A DNA stretch of 64,000 bases from Kryptolebias marmoratus (taxonomy: Eukaryota > Chordata > Actinopteri > Cyprinodontiformes > Rivulidae). Below the pieces are notes generated by a model that had not been told where the DNA came from, did no database searches, and saw only the letters and a list, made by a program, of their open reading frames with translations. The position numbers and the translations under genes were made by a program. This document shows, piece by piece, positions 50,901 to 61,989 of this stretch (the first letter of the stretch is position 1; every line of letters starts with the position of its first letter). The stretch spans positions 21,626,425 to 21,690,424 of the forward strand of contig NC_051444.1 of NCBI RefSeq assembly GCF_001649575.2. Direction: 5' to 3'.

Positions 50901-53239
50901 AAGGAGGGCGGTCGGAGCCATTTGAGGACCGAGTTTCTCCATGTGGTGGTGCTGCAGCTGTTTCACGTCCAGCCGCAGACGCTTCCAGGTGTGCGGCTGA
51001 CATCAGCTGACTGTGGCGGAAGATTTGGGACGTTTTGAGGTGCGGTTCTGTGGAAAAGTGGTGAATTATCTCGCCTGTTGCATACAGCTCTTTAAACAGC
51101 CTCGGTTTGGAGGAACAGAACTGAATTACGACTGGACTGACGAGCTAACGGCTAGTCCGAACACAGTCAAGACCAAGGGGGATTGCTGTTGCCTTAAAAC
51201 AACTCCAGTTTTTAAAGATTCACAGGCTTTATGCAAACGCTATCATATATGCCTTTACATGGCTGTCAGTTGTGATTTCCACAGTTACTTTGGCAGAAAT
51301 GTGATATTATTCCTGCTGGGAGTAACACCTACAGCTCGCTGCTACTGGCGCAATCTGCACTTGTAAATAATCACACACTTATTTATAAATAACTGTAATG
51401 TGAAGCTGACGGTGGGAGTAAAGGTCTATGGAACAGCATTTGAATAAACCATTGTGAAGTTTCTCTACACTGAAATTGTTCAAAGAGCGATTAATAACAA
51501 GTAAGATACTAATTCTTCACAACTTTTCCACATAACCTCACTTAAGATGTGAGCTGTCCCTTTAACCTGTTATTACACGATGTTTGGTTTAAGTAACTAG
51601 CACGTGTAATGGCAGAGTGCAGCAAGTTTTTAACCTTGCTAATGACTACTTGGCTAAAAATTAGAGGGTGCCAAAATCCTTTAACTTGTCGAAGCACTGA
51701 CTTCACTCAGTCTCCTGGAGGTCTGCTGAGGTGTTTGGCACCGAACCGGTCAGTGACGCGTCCTTTAGAGTTTCACCGCGGGGTCGTCATGAAGCGAACT
51801 TGTCCGTATCTACCCAGGAGGCCAAACTCAAGACTTCAAACGCGTTGTTTTAGTCGTCCAACCATTCCTGAATTGTTTCGGTAGCGTGGCAGAGTTCACT
51901 AAAGAGACCACTGATATCAGAACATACCGTTTCTACGATGGGATGCAGTCAGTCGGCAACTTTGAAGTAAGGTGGTACAGATTAACATCCACACAAATGC
52001 GTTGTGAATTAAACGTGAAGCAAGCCAGCACTCACTATTGTCCAGTCATCTGACAGGATACAGTTTAAAAATGGTTCACTGTGTGATGGGAAGGAAACTG
52101 TGATTCACCAAAAACAGGACAACCTTACATTACTGCTTTTGTTCCCTATGTGCAAGCTGTATTTTCTTAGACCAGCTGGTCCCACAGTTGGGGTTGGGAT
52201 AACATTGTCGGACATGAAAAACCAAATGGGGGGGGGGGGTCCTGTGGGGTCTGAGCATTAACAGTGATTGTTATTGGCATGTTTAGGCTAAACTATTACA
52301 AAGAGGTTAAAACGGCATATAGTCGTAGCATTTCAGGCTCTTTGTTAAACGACTTGAGACGTCATTTGCACACCCTAACCAGTAACAGTCGGGCTCACGA
52401 GTTTCCGCTTTTTGTGGGTTAAAAAACCTAAATAGTTAGGGACCACTGCACGTCGAGAACAACCCACAAGGGCTGCTGCTGTAGAGATGGTGTAACCCAC
52501 CAGACCACGCTGAGGTCGCTCAAAAAACCCACCTGCTTCAGACGGTTGTGGGTCAGTGGTACAGAGCTCGTCTTCTGATTAAAAGATTGGAGATTTGATC
52601 CCCAGATAAAGCATCCTCAAGCAAGACACCGCAGCCCCAAATATGCTGCATGTTTGTACGATTGAGAATGAAAGCCCTGCATACACAAGCTGGAAATTTA
52701 CATATGAAGCACTGCACAAGCAAATGGTTATATGAGAAATGTATTGTAAAGCTAGATCAGGTTATAAAGATACCATATTAGTGTGGACTATTGGAGACGT
52801 GCAGCATACAGTAGATTGCAGTCCTGAACAAACTGGACTCCTTTGTAAATAAATGGTTGTGTTTGTAGCACTGTGTGATCAGCTGCTGCAAGTAAAACCC
52901 GCACTGTCCCAACATTTATTATCATCGAGCTCATATCTAATCACACTACTTGACAGCTCATGTGAGATTCACTATATTTACCTAGCAACGCTGCAAAACA
53001 AACTCTGGATCCATAAGGGATGATTGATAACGTCAAAACAACCGAGCTCCTTTCTTTCATCTTGTCGTCCAACTTGTGGGACACTCGGTGAAACTGAGTC
53101 GCCATTAACTTACAGTGTTTTAACTGATCAGACAGTGGAAGTCAAGCGATCGTCAGATACGCGACGAGGTACTTACTCTCTTCAGGGGCACCGTGCTTCT
53201 GAACCAGTTATAGTCAGGTGACACTTTTATCTCCTCCAT
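41995..53239 (-). CDS. spg21: Maspardin (SPG21), alpha/beta-hydrolase fold, 8 coding exons
   Basis: Endosome/trans-Golgi protein, CD4-binding (ACP33) and mutated in Mast syndrome in human. Exons 5' to 3': 53239-53177, 48051-47890, 47380-47300, 47207-47062, 46977-46869, 43642-43535, 43443-43303, 42111-41995. All borders are GT-AG and in phase; the sum gives exactly 308 residues, the same as human. It starts [40 protein letters not shown] and [13 protein letters not shown] follow, then the nucleophile elbow [20 protein letters not shown] (G-A-S-L-G, Ser109). Later exons read [39 protein letters not shown] and [20 protein letters not shown]. Maspardin has the hydrolase fold, but a catalytic activity is not established. 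The ATG sits directly at the acceptor of coding exon 1, so the leader is on a separate exon. The 5.1-kb first coding intron holds several repeats. Confidence 0.97.
45055..45150. repeat. Common fish repeat piece (GCTAGCTTAGCATAAAG type)
   Basis: gcttggctagcctagcttag followed by cataaagata is a short phrase repeated widely in teleost genomes. It lies in the spg21 intron 5, next to the unexplained ORF at 45239. Confidence 0.4.
45239..45631 (+). other. Unrecognised ORF, 130 codons, in spg21 intron
   Basis: The plus strand is open for 130 codons, antisense to spg21. A strong acceptor-like tract (tcaactctctccacag) ends at 45325, after which the peptide reads [20 protein letters not shown], then [20 protein letters not shown] and [20 protein letters not shown]. 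Codon use and the absence of low complexity look coding-like, and the base composition is richer in G/C than the surrounding intron. No family is recognised. It could be a piece of a decayed transposase, a processed fragment or chance; no downstream exon was found. Confidence 0.25.
46190..46350. repeat. Dispersed repeat, copy 1
   Basis: gacaagctaacagctagac then ttttaaaacagctccagatt and a tttacatcacacatgg phrase recur in similar order at 51140-51270. Non-coding, in spg21 introns. Confidence 0.4.
48580..49150. repeat. Fish repeat with tandem core, split by gap
   Basis: Left part: ggcgaaccctgagcgcagac and an aatttatttagaaataaaag stretch; then a taaactaaactaaac tandem run entering the gap. Right part: caatgaaccagcagcgaag, gaccgggtattaaaggcag. 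This resembles a teleost element with an internal minisatellite, whose array length would explain the gap. It lies in the first coding intron of spg21. Confidence 0.55.
48749..48855. other. Assembly gap (107 N)
   Basis: N run inside a tandem-repeat-bearing element in an spg21 intron. Confidence 1.
50146..50172. repeat. (GT)n microsatellite
   Basis: About 13 GT units in the spg21 first coding intron. Confidence 0.85.
51120..51375. repeat. Dispersed repeat, copy 2
   Basis: gactgacgagctaacggcta, ccttaaaacaactccagttt and gcctttacatggctgtcag parallel the segment at 46190-46350. A 117-codon ORF (51013-51366) runs through it, but both copies are non-coding in homologous positions, so I do not call a gene. 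Confidence 0.4.
52545..52740 (+). mobile_element. tRNA-derived SINE, diverged
   Basis: gtgggtcagtggtacagagc (A-box region), gattggagatttgatcccc (B-box region), cctcaagcaagacaccgcag, and a diverged tail gaagcactgcacaagcaaatgg. The order matches the SINE at 35692-35979, but this copy is more decayed. Confidence 0.65.
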
Positions 53240-53390
53240 CTGCGGACACAAGAGACGAACGGTCACGTCCAGGAGAATCGGAAGCGCGACACTCCTCTCC
53301 TCGCCGCTTTAGCTAGCCGCTCCGTTGTTAGCCGAGCAGCTAACAACTTTTCGGGGAGCAGCTGGTAACCAGGAGCAACGCGAACTCACC

Positions 53391-53450
53391 CTGTCGGAGC
53401 ACGACTTTCAGGCCGCCGCTGCCGTGCTGCTGAGAGGGGCGGGGGGCGGG
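53391..53450 (-). other. spg21: Probable spg21 5' non-coding exon
   Basis: On the minus strand GCTCCGACAGG is followed by the strong donor GTGAGT (53389 and below), in a GC-rich promoter-like segment (53280-53450). Splicing to the acceptor at 53240 places the spg21 ATG at the first base of the next exon. The intron would be only about 150 bases. The 5' limit is approximate. Confidence 0.5.
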
Positions 53451-54689
53451 GATGTTTGGTCACCGTGTCCGAAAACGTTTATCCATCTCGGGATAACATT
53501 TTTTTTACGGCTGCTAGTTGCTCGGTCATATGACTTATGTTACACACACTTCCGCAAAGCTTCTGCCTAGGTACGCGCAACAACGCGCGCGCACCCAAGG
53601 TTGCATTTAGGTGTATCACGAAATCGGAAAATCAGAATAGAGAGCACGCCAGTCATGTCTTAAAAATATTTCCTTACTTTGCTATAAAAACAAACTTTTT
53701 AATAGTCATTGAGTTAATTATAGCACTATTTAAATTAAATAAATTAAGCACACAGCGCTACTGGTACTTTGTTTATTGTTTTATATACCCAATAACTAAT
53801 ATTTACACGAGGTGACTCGTTTAAATTGATATAAAAATGTGAAAGTTGAAATGGAAAACTCGGAGCGGAGTTTCTTACAAGAAACTATGTTATTTTCGGT
53901 TTTAAGCTATTTTTTTCATTTCTTACACAACTTAAGTCTGAGCAGCATTTATCCCTGCTCAGTGGTGGGATTCAGCTATGATTACAAATTTGACTTTAAA
54001 TTCACAAACATAATAATTAACAAAAATCAAAAGTTTGTTTTTCTATTATTTTTTTTTGTCCCCCTTGATTTACTCAACTGAGAGTAAAAATTTGCCTTAA
54101 AACGCTCCTAATGTTTTATTTTCCTTTCTGAATCTCCACTTTAGCTTTTATTTTTTATTTTTTAAGTGTCTGGCACATATTGATTTGACATCCGCAGTAA
54201 ATGCCGATGTTGTGACCTGAAAGAACAGGTTGGCATATCAATTTTAGTCTTTGTTCTTTTTCTGTAGTTTGTTTTTTGTCCTGCTGTACTTATCTTGCCT
54301 TTTACATATACTGTCATTTTTTTTAAAGTACACATGCTATACAGCATGACAAATCTGGACACTCAAAGAGGTTTGCGTTCTTAGACATTGCTTGTTTTTT
54401 TGTTGTTGTTGTTTTTTTTTTTCGAAAGCTTAACTTCCTGAAGCCATAAATAGCATTATAAAAGAGCCAGGAGATGCAATCTCAAAGCTTTATGATTATT
54501 TGATCGCTCAAACCTTGTTCCAAAAATTAGCAGCATTGCCTCTTTCAACTCTCTGGTGCTGTAATGCAAATTTAAAAGCCAATCAGATATAAAGTTTTAG
54601 TTTTTTCAATAAAAACAATGCTGTCAACACAGGAACACATACGACTACTTTTCTATAATACAGGTTCCCTGTAAAAAAAACAGAGCTTT

Positions 54690-54770
54690 ATCCTTTCACC
54701 TGTAGGGGGCAGCAGTACACCCAAATGTGTGTGCACTCCAAATTGAAGAACAAGAAGAAGAAAAAACATG
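54690..54770 (+). repeat. Promoter-proximal fish repeat with AAGAAG tail and CTCF-like motif
   Basis: cctgtagggggcagcagtac, then gtgtgcactccaaattgaag and aacaagaagaagaaaaaac. Such units are common in teleost genomes. The motif CCTGTAGGGGGCAG (54699-54712) fits the forward CTCF core CCASYAGRKGGCRS at 13 of 14 positions. Confidence 0.5.
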
Positions 54771-54865
54771 GCGATGGCGTTCAGGAAACGCATGAAGTAC
54801 TTGTTTTCTTAGAAGTTTTTTTTAAAGAATATATATTTTTGTTATTATTTCAGTACATTAGTATA

Positions 54866-54945
54866 TGTTCTGCATACTCCGGTGCAGTAGGTGGAGGAAT
54901 GCAGCTTGAACTGGTGTTGTAAAAAACGAAGAAGAAGAAGAAGGT
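54866..54945 (+). repeat. Second AAGAAG-tailed fish repeat
   Basis: gcatactccggtgcagtagg then tggaggaatgcagcttgaac and a gaagaagaagaagaag tail. Same orientation as the unit at 54690-54770, with the tail ending about 95 bases before the pdcd7 start codon. It may contribute to the pdcd7 promoter or leader. Confidence 0.5.
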
Positions 54946-55022
54946 CGTATGAACACAGCTGAGTCAAGTAGCTAAATACATTAGCTGTATCGTTCTTTCT
55001 AAGTGTTTCCCTCATTCATTCA

Positions 55023-55049
55023 ATGAGTTGGTTCCCACAACATGGATAA
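55023..55049 (+). promoter_or_regulatory. pdcd7: Short upstream ORF overlapping pdcd7 start
   Basis: ATG at 55023 opens an 8-codon frame (MSWFPQHG) that ends at 55049, five bases past the pdcd7 ATG. The upstream ATG has a T at -3 (weak), while the pdcd7 ATG has A at -3 and G at +4 (strong), so leaky scanning should favour the main start. Confidence 0.4.
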
Positions 55050-58000
55050 TCCATTTCAGCACGGTCAGTCAGAAAGTTTCCAGCCTCCGTATAATGGAGG
55101 CTACCTGCAGACACAGTACAGCGCCGAGCAGCGGGGTCTGCCACAGCCAGACCCCAGCGCCCCATCGTGGACACCTCCACCAGCTTTCGACGGCCAACCG
55201 TACGGACTCAGGTACGACTTCCCCCCGCCTCCTTCTGGAGGAGCGGCTTTCGGTGGACCCGGGTATCCAAATCAGTATGGGTTTGATCCCTCTGTCCCTC
55301 CGCCTCCCTTGGACTTGTCTTCACCGGGACACTTCCCGGGAATGGCGCCCCCCGGCCCGGTCAACCCGTACGGCAGCTCCGGAGTCTCTGCGTTTCAGGG
55401 TTTCTCCCCACAGCTCGGTTCTGTCGCTCCCCCACGGTACGACGGTACGTCGGAGTCGGACCGCGGCCTGAGACAGCGTCAGGACCACCACGGCGAGGGG
55501 GGAGGCTATTACTGGGGCCCCCCGTGTCCACCCCAGGACCGGGACAGCAGTTCACACCCGGAGGATGAGGGGGCCGCGCAGAGGAGGCAGGACGAGCAGT
55601 GGCTGGCTTGGTTTTTACAGAGCAGAGGAACGACAACCGGGAGCCCGCAGAGGAGGCAACAAGAGCGGCCAAAGCTCATCTCTGTCCCCGCCCTCAGAGA
55701 GACCCTGTACGGGTCGGCTGAGCTGGCCTCACGGCTGGAAGAGTTCTGTCACAGTCTGAAACACAACCTGCACGACGACGCCATGTGGGCAGACTCCTAC
55801 CTGAGGGCTTTGCACGTGAAGGAGGAGCTGCAGGACAAACTGAAGCTGCTCAGTGACACCGAGTGTTTACGTCAGCTGAAGGTCAAAGTGTCTCGGGCTG
55901 CACAGAGAAAGGCCCGGCGCCTGAGGGCCAGGAAGGCACTGCAGATGGAGAGGATACAGGCCGAGGAACGCTGCTCAGAGAAGGAGGCTGCCATAGATAA
56001 ATGGAGGCTGAGACAAATACAGCAAGTGGAGGAGAAGAAAAAGGTAAGAGTGCACGAACATCCCTTTCTGAGTGTGCAAAAAACAAAAAAAAAAGGCAGC
56101 CACGAGAAATCTCAAAACACGTGTTTGGGTCTCAGGAGCGGGAGGTGAAGCTGGCTGCTGATGCTGTTCTGTGTGAGGTGAGGAAGAAGCAGGCAGATGT
56201 GAAGAGGATGCAGGACATCCTGAGGTCTCTGGAGAAGCTGCGGAAGCTCAGGAAAGAGGCAGCGTCCAGGAAAGGTGAGACTTTTTACAAAACACAGCAG
56301 GCTTCGTGTCAAAAACAGACAATTCCTGTTTCTTTCACGCATTAAATGGCTGCCATGTCACTCTAAACTTTGCTTTATTTACAGTCTCTAATCAGAAGAG
56401 AGTATGGTTGGTTTAAATACAAAGCAAAGCTAACAAAAATCAATTCCTTCATTAAGTTTAGCTTTTATTTTCTTGCAGACAGGAAGTCTAAAGCGAACAT
56501 ATTTTAAATTTTGTCTCACTGACTGTTAATATTCATCCATCCCTGCATTTCAGGCCTGCAATACCTTCCAAAACATTTGGGAGAGGGGGTAATTTAGAGC
56601 AAAAGCATAAGTCTGAAAAATAGTAGTGAGTGTAATGATCTGGTTCATCAAAGGTCGGTTATTTGAGGAGTAAAGTTAGTCAGACCATCTCCAGTTTTTC
56701 AACACATCTGCTGGGAAATTATTATTGTGCTTCAAACCTTGTTTTTATTATTTTGCAAATTCTTGTTAACTCTGGCAGGGTTTTAATAGCAGGTTTATCA
56801 GACTCATAAAAGAGGTGCAGGATTTAGAGCATTTTTGTGTGACGATCTGAGTGTATCTTGTGTATGTGTGTGTGTGATTAAGGTATCGTCACTGAGCAGC
56901 AGTGCGACGAGGCGTTCAGCAGCAGACTGGAGCAGCTGAGGTGTGTGATAAAGAACAGGACGACGCTCTACTCGGCAGAGGAGAAAGCGCTGATGGTGAT
57001 GCTGGAAGGAGAGCAGGAAGAGGAGAGGAAGAGGGAGCGGGAGAGACGAGTGAAGAAGGAGAGAGAAAGACAGCTGGAGAGGAAACGCAAGGTGGACTCC
57101 ATGCTGTTCGGAGGTAACGGATGGTCCAACACGGCTGTTAGACGGTGTCCTACAGGACCGCTCTTCATTGTTATCCTGTTTGTTCGGCAGACGAGCTCCT
57201 GGCTGATTGTTTTCTGCAGCCCTTCGTTGAGTATTACAGCCAGGCGGACCGGTCCCTGCAGGCTTTGATACAAATCAGGTTTGTCTTTCAGCCGCATTCC
57301 TTAACGACAAATCAGAAAAAAGTTGGAACAGTTTAGAAAATGCACACACACAAATAAAGATAAGATACAAGGTGAATGGAGTTTATCAGTACAGCTCTTA
57401 AAAGCAGCTACAAATTAAAGTGCTGCAACAACAGGGCAGAGCAGAGAGTCGGCTCAAATCAGTCTTCTCTCTTAAAAAAATCTCTAAAGTTTCAATAAAA
57501 CTTTGCAAAAATACAGAGAGACCAGTAGACATTTCCTCATAGAATCTTGCATAAAACTGTAAAACGTGACGCTGGGTTCGCAAACTGTATCTGACGAAAA
57601 AAGTACAGATGTTTGACTTTTTACTGATTGACTGATGACCTCAGAAAAGAAACTGTCCAACCAGAGGGTAGGTCCTGGAAGTAAAGTATAAACCTAAGAG
57701 ACCCACTTGAATAATTGAGTTAAAGTCCAGAGGATATTAAAGGGTTTCCTTTGTTTTCTTTCTGTATGTATGCAAATTATTGGATTTGCAAGGAGCTGCA
57801 CGTCTGGAAAGGGCATCAGAAGATTTAAGTGGTGATATCACAAGTGGAGTGATAGTGTTATCAGGCAGTTGCCTGAGCATTTCACAGTCAGTTAAAACAG
57901 TGAGTCACTCACAGTTTGTGTCACCAGGCACAAAGGATGCAGTAGAACGATACCAGCACCTGACAGTGTTTGCATACAGGAGCCCACAATGTGGGTCTGT

Positions 58001-58718
58001 GTGAGGCCGGGTGGTTGTACAGATGTCACAGTGGCTCAGCGTTGGAACCAGTGGGTATGTGAGGCCATGTTGTAAAGGTTCTGGTCACCAAAGATAGACC
58101 ACACTGAGGAGGGGTTGCTGAATTGTGCGCCAAGCATTACAGAACCCCTTGGCATTTGCATCGGCCATCAAAGTATCGAACTTTTTCCAACCCCTCGTGT
58201 CATCCTGCATTGTGTCTTGAAAACTGGCACCAGTTTGACAACAGGCTCGCTGTCCCATACGTGCTTAACTCTTTTTGTCAGTAAGCAATTATCAACAGTG
58301 TTTCCATCATGTTTTAAAATGTGTGTCGGTGCCCTTTTCAGTGCAGAAATTGAGTTCATTCAGTTGTTTTAGTACACAGAACCAACTGGAGTTACTCATC
58401 TGTTCACAGCAGAAGATGGAAACAGACATTCAGTTCAGGCTTTTGAGGTTCAGTTACAGATGGATGGAAGCTCAACTTTAGTGTCAGAGATTGCAGCTGA
58501 AGTAAAGCAGAATCCTGAAACGGCTTCTGGATGCTGTCGGTTTGTAATGGTGTGTATCTGTGGTTCCTTTCAGGAGAGAGTGGGACATGTTTCTGGTCAC
58601 AGCAGATCATCCTGGTGGTTCCTCAGTTCCTCAGGGCTGGATCCTGCCTGACCCCCCCTCGGACCAGGCCTGGGCCTCTGCCCTGCAGGCTGCCGACTCT
58701 GACGGTGACAACCTCTGA
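55042..58718 (+). CDS. pdcd7: Programmed cell death protein 7 (U11/U12 snRNP 59K), 5 exons
   Basis: Component of the U11/U12 di-snRNP of the minor spliceosome, where the 59K protein contacts the 65K protein; also named for a role in lymphocyte apoptosis. Exons: 55042-56043, 56136-56274, 56883-57113, 57191-57278, 58574-58718. GT-AG borders and phases agree; the sum is 1605 bases (534 residues; human about 485). The N-terminal third is Pro/Gly/Tyr-rich and disordered (PPPPSGGAAFGGPGYPNQYG, about residue 60). From about residue 210 come the conserved helical parts: LASRLEEFCHSLKHNLHDDA, LRALHVKEELQDKLKLLSD and a long Arg/Lys/Glu coiled coil (RLRARKALQMERIQAEERCS; RKRERERRVKKERERQLERK). The C-terminus is REWDMFLVTADHPGGSSVPQ then GWILPDPPSDQAW, the family signature. 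Exon 1 is GC-rich, which creates long shadow ORFs. Confidence 0.95.
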
Positions 58719-58907
58719 CTCTTCTTGTTCTGCTAATCACAGCCTGGGAGATAACAGATAAAACTGAACTGAACTGTTACTGGATTTCTATCTACTGAAC
58801 ACACAAAGACTGAGGAGGACACTTCTTTCCTTACTGTGGATTAAATCTCTGAATTTGTAACAAATAACTTATTGTTGGAAAAATACATTTTCATGAGAAA
58901 AGCAGGT

Positions 58908-58913
58908 AATAAA
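58908..58913 (+). terminator. pdcd7: Candidate pdcd7 polyadenylation signal
   Basis: AATAAA 190 bases after the stop codon, in AT-rich sequence. Confidence 0.45.
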
Positions 58914-59983
58914 CTTACCTTTGGCGCCTTTTCCTGTTTGGGGTGTAATGGCGCAGCTACGTCATGAAATGTTTGTATATGTTGTTTTTTTTACTTCAGG
59001 AAAGTTTATTTTCTCAAATGTTTATTTTGTTCTCATTCTGTGAATGAATATAAAATTTAAAAAAAAAACAAAATTAAGTGGTGGTACAGTTCCTCTTTCT
59101 TTTAGATGATGAAATAATGGTAAATTATTACAATAATTATAAACTTAAAATTCTGTACTCTAGTGTTAAAATGTCATGAAAATCAAGCAAAAAATCTAGA
59201 AGAAGTAGACCTTTTTATATTTGTCCTACCTAATAAAGAAATATAATAAATATGCAGTTTGTTAGCAAATAGAAGGTCGTTAACCTTTGGAAGTGGCTGA
59301 TATTTAGTTGGTGTGTGATGTGACATATAACATTAGGTTTACTCTGAAACTGATCAAGTTTGTATACTTTCATGTTTTTTTTCATGAAAAAAAATGTAAT
59401 TTGACCATTTAGGTACAGAAAAGTTTCAGTTTTTAGTCTTTTAATAAGCTGAAATGTCCTGTTTTTCCCCTGGATGTTTTTAAATTGCTAAAATGCATGT
59501 AGTTTTAGTTAGTTTGTTTCTGGTGTCACGTAGGAGGCTCTCTTAGATCATCTGCTCCGGAGTTCAGCCTCAAACAGAAGCTCCACTCGTTCAATTATCT
59601 CCTAATGACATCCCAGACTGTAAAAATCACACTGAAGAAACCTTTATGGGCTAATGATTTTTATATTCTTCACCTTCCATTAATACAACCTGCTGTTCTT
59701 TTGAATGGAGTTTCTGTGGAAGTGGGGTTTTTAAGGGTGTTGAAAATCTTTTTGAAGCTTTACCAACCAGATGCTGTCTTGATGCTGAATGGAAAACTGT
59801 AGAGCTTTAGAGACTGCTTTATTCAACCGTTGTTTTTTCTCAAGTTCCTCTGTGACAACTGGTGTGTGTGTGTGGGCAGCTGACGCGGTTAATGAAGGTT
59901 AGTGGATTAGTGATCCAGGTGGCTCTCTGACTGAACCTGCCGAGTGACGCTTCAGTCTGTTTCACACACACACACACACACAC

Positions 59984-60008
59984 CGCCGGCAGCACAGACA
60001 ACCCACGG
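59984..60008 (+). other. Possible non-coding first exon of ubap1l
   Basis: GC-rich ccgccggcagcacagacaac followed by ccacgg and the donor GTAAGA at 60009. It could be a leader exon joined to the acceptor at 62790. There is no direct evidence of transcription; a weak proposal. Confidence 0.2.
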
Positions 60009-60334
60009 GTAAGACCTCTGATTCTAAAGCTCTCACGCTGTTCTTATGTACCGAAATATTCAGAAACTACAGACAGACGAGTGCGTTCGACCTAAAGGCA
60101 AACATTAACAAGGTAAAGAAGCATTTTATCATCTGTCTCCTGAATTTATTGCTTTGTATCTTGCTTCCGAAGAGCCAAACTTTCTTAGCAAACAGGGAAC
60201 GAGTGATGGGTTTTCGTGACAGACAGTACAAACTGCTTGATATATTTTGTGTAGATAAACAGTTTCATCCCTGAAGTTGGGCGCCTTCGTTATGTCTCAG
60301 TGATTCAGAATTCAGTGTGAAGTAGCTTCACACA

Positions 60335-60358
60335 TATATATATATATATATATATATA
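60335..60358. repeat. (TA)n microsatellite
   Basis: About 12 TA units. Confidence 0.85.
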
Positions 60359-61989
60359 ACCTCTTAGAATTCTGGACTGAGTGAAAAAGCAACCAAAGTC
60401 CTAAGAAAAACTTCAAAAGATCTCCAGAAAGCCTGCAAATTATTGCTGAGGAGCTCTTTGAATCAACTTAAAGCATGCCCTTGGAAGCTGAATATGTAGA
60501 AATGATGAGTGGTGTAAAATCTTTTTACATTACTATAAGTAAACTCTTTCCCTGCTTTGACTTTAATGTTGTTTTCCCAGCAGCATTCGAATGCAAATGA
60601 ACGTCAGAAACTCGATAAGATTAAGAAGCATCTGTCTTCTTGTGCTACTGGAAGTCCTGCACCATCTGTCTGCCCTGAGTTTTAGTCTTTCAGCTAATAT
60701 CTGATTAATTTGGAGTGGACAGAAGGAGTAGAGGCTGAGCAAGCTGTCCTGACGTCACCGAACATCTTTACTCGCACTCAGACGCATCACTTTAAGTGTC
60801 TTGACAGGGACCATCTGTTCGCTCCGCAACCTGAGGAAACCCAGGTCTCGTTGCTTTTAATTGCCGTGTTTATAGCCACATTACTTCTGACAGGAGAGCG
60901 CAAACTCACGCGCGCTGCTCTGGTTTATTTTACCTGCACACGAGTCACTCTTCACTGTGTCGTACAGATACAGAAGAAACGCTGTGGTGAAGGCAGACAG
61001 GATTTCTGGGGAAGTAAATCTGATTTAGAGTTCGGCCTTTCTTTCTGGGCTCGTGCACTGAGTGGGGCACGCGCCGTCTGTGATGGTGTCTGCTAGCACC
61101 TGAGCTCCTTTAGTCGAAACAAAGAGGATAACGCTGCGGAGAGCCAAAAGTAAAAGTTGGGTTAAAACGTTATAGCTGACATGCTTTGAATGTTTAGGTC
61201 ACTTAAATTAGCATTAAAATTTAGATTAAACATCTAGACATTTGGTCAAATGATGCTGGAGATAAAGATAATGAAAATGGTGGAACTTTGGGTTATTTTA
61301 GGTACAGTTTGATCTTAAATGTGACCTAATTATTAAAAAAAACTTCAGCCAAAACTTTGAAACCAAACCTTACATTTGGTGCCTTATCTAACGGAGGCTC
61401 TCACTCACACTGTAAACATTTAGTTGCTTAAGAAATGAAGATAGACTAAAAGAAGGAAACATTTGACCTTTGTTAAGAAAAAAGAAATAATAATCAATAT
61501 GCTCCCACAGCATCACTCTGCTGATTCTGCATTCAGATGATCTCTGACACTAACACACAGTGCTTATTCACACAGTACTGGATCTTCTGATGATCAAGCT
61601 CTTAAGTGAGAACAGTCACACGCACACATGCACCTCCACCCAACACACAAACACACACACACAGTGAGCAGAAGCAGTGAAATTGACCTAACTCAGTTAG
61701 TGCCTCTTTGTTTACCCTGTTAGCTGCGTCGACTTTATATAATCTTAATCGAAAATATGGAATGGCTTTTGGAAGATTTTTTTACAAAATCATAGATCAA
61801 ACTAAACACACAACTATTTCATTTACAAACTGAATACTGTAGTAATAAAAAAAACCTATCTGAAAAATGATAATGCTGATAAAATTGTTGTAATAAATGG
61901 TTAATTTAGTTCCTGAACATATTTCCTTTTGTTAATAGCCGGTAGTGTTGTTGAGCATTGTTACACTGATAAAGCTTTTTGTTACAGAG

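Noticed and set aside
51013..51366. 117-codon plus-strand ORF in the spg21 intron
   Set aside because: Runs through a dispersed repeat whose other copy is not open in the same frame; no recognisable protein.
55028..55471. 147-codon ORF overlapping the pdcd7 N-terminus in another frame
   Set aside because: Produced by the GC-rich, proline-coding sequence of pdcd7 exon 1; no family features and no splice support.
57310..57480. Possible Tc1/mariner terminal-repeat relic in pdcd7 intron 4 (aaaaaagttggaacag)
   Set aside because: Only one short end phrase is visible; too little to call an element.
60710..61096. 128-codon plus-strand ORF between pdcd7 and ubap1l
   Set aside because: No family resemblance, no splice partners; could be chance in a mixed-composition stretch.
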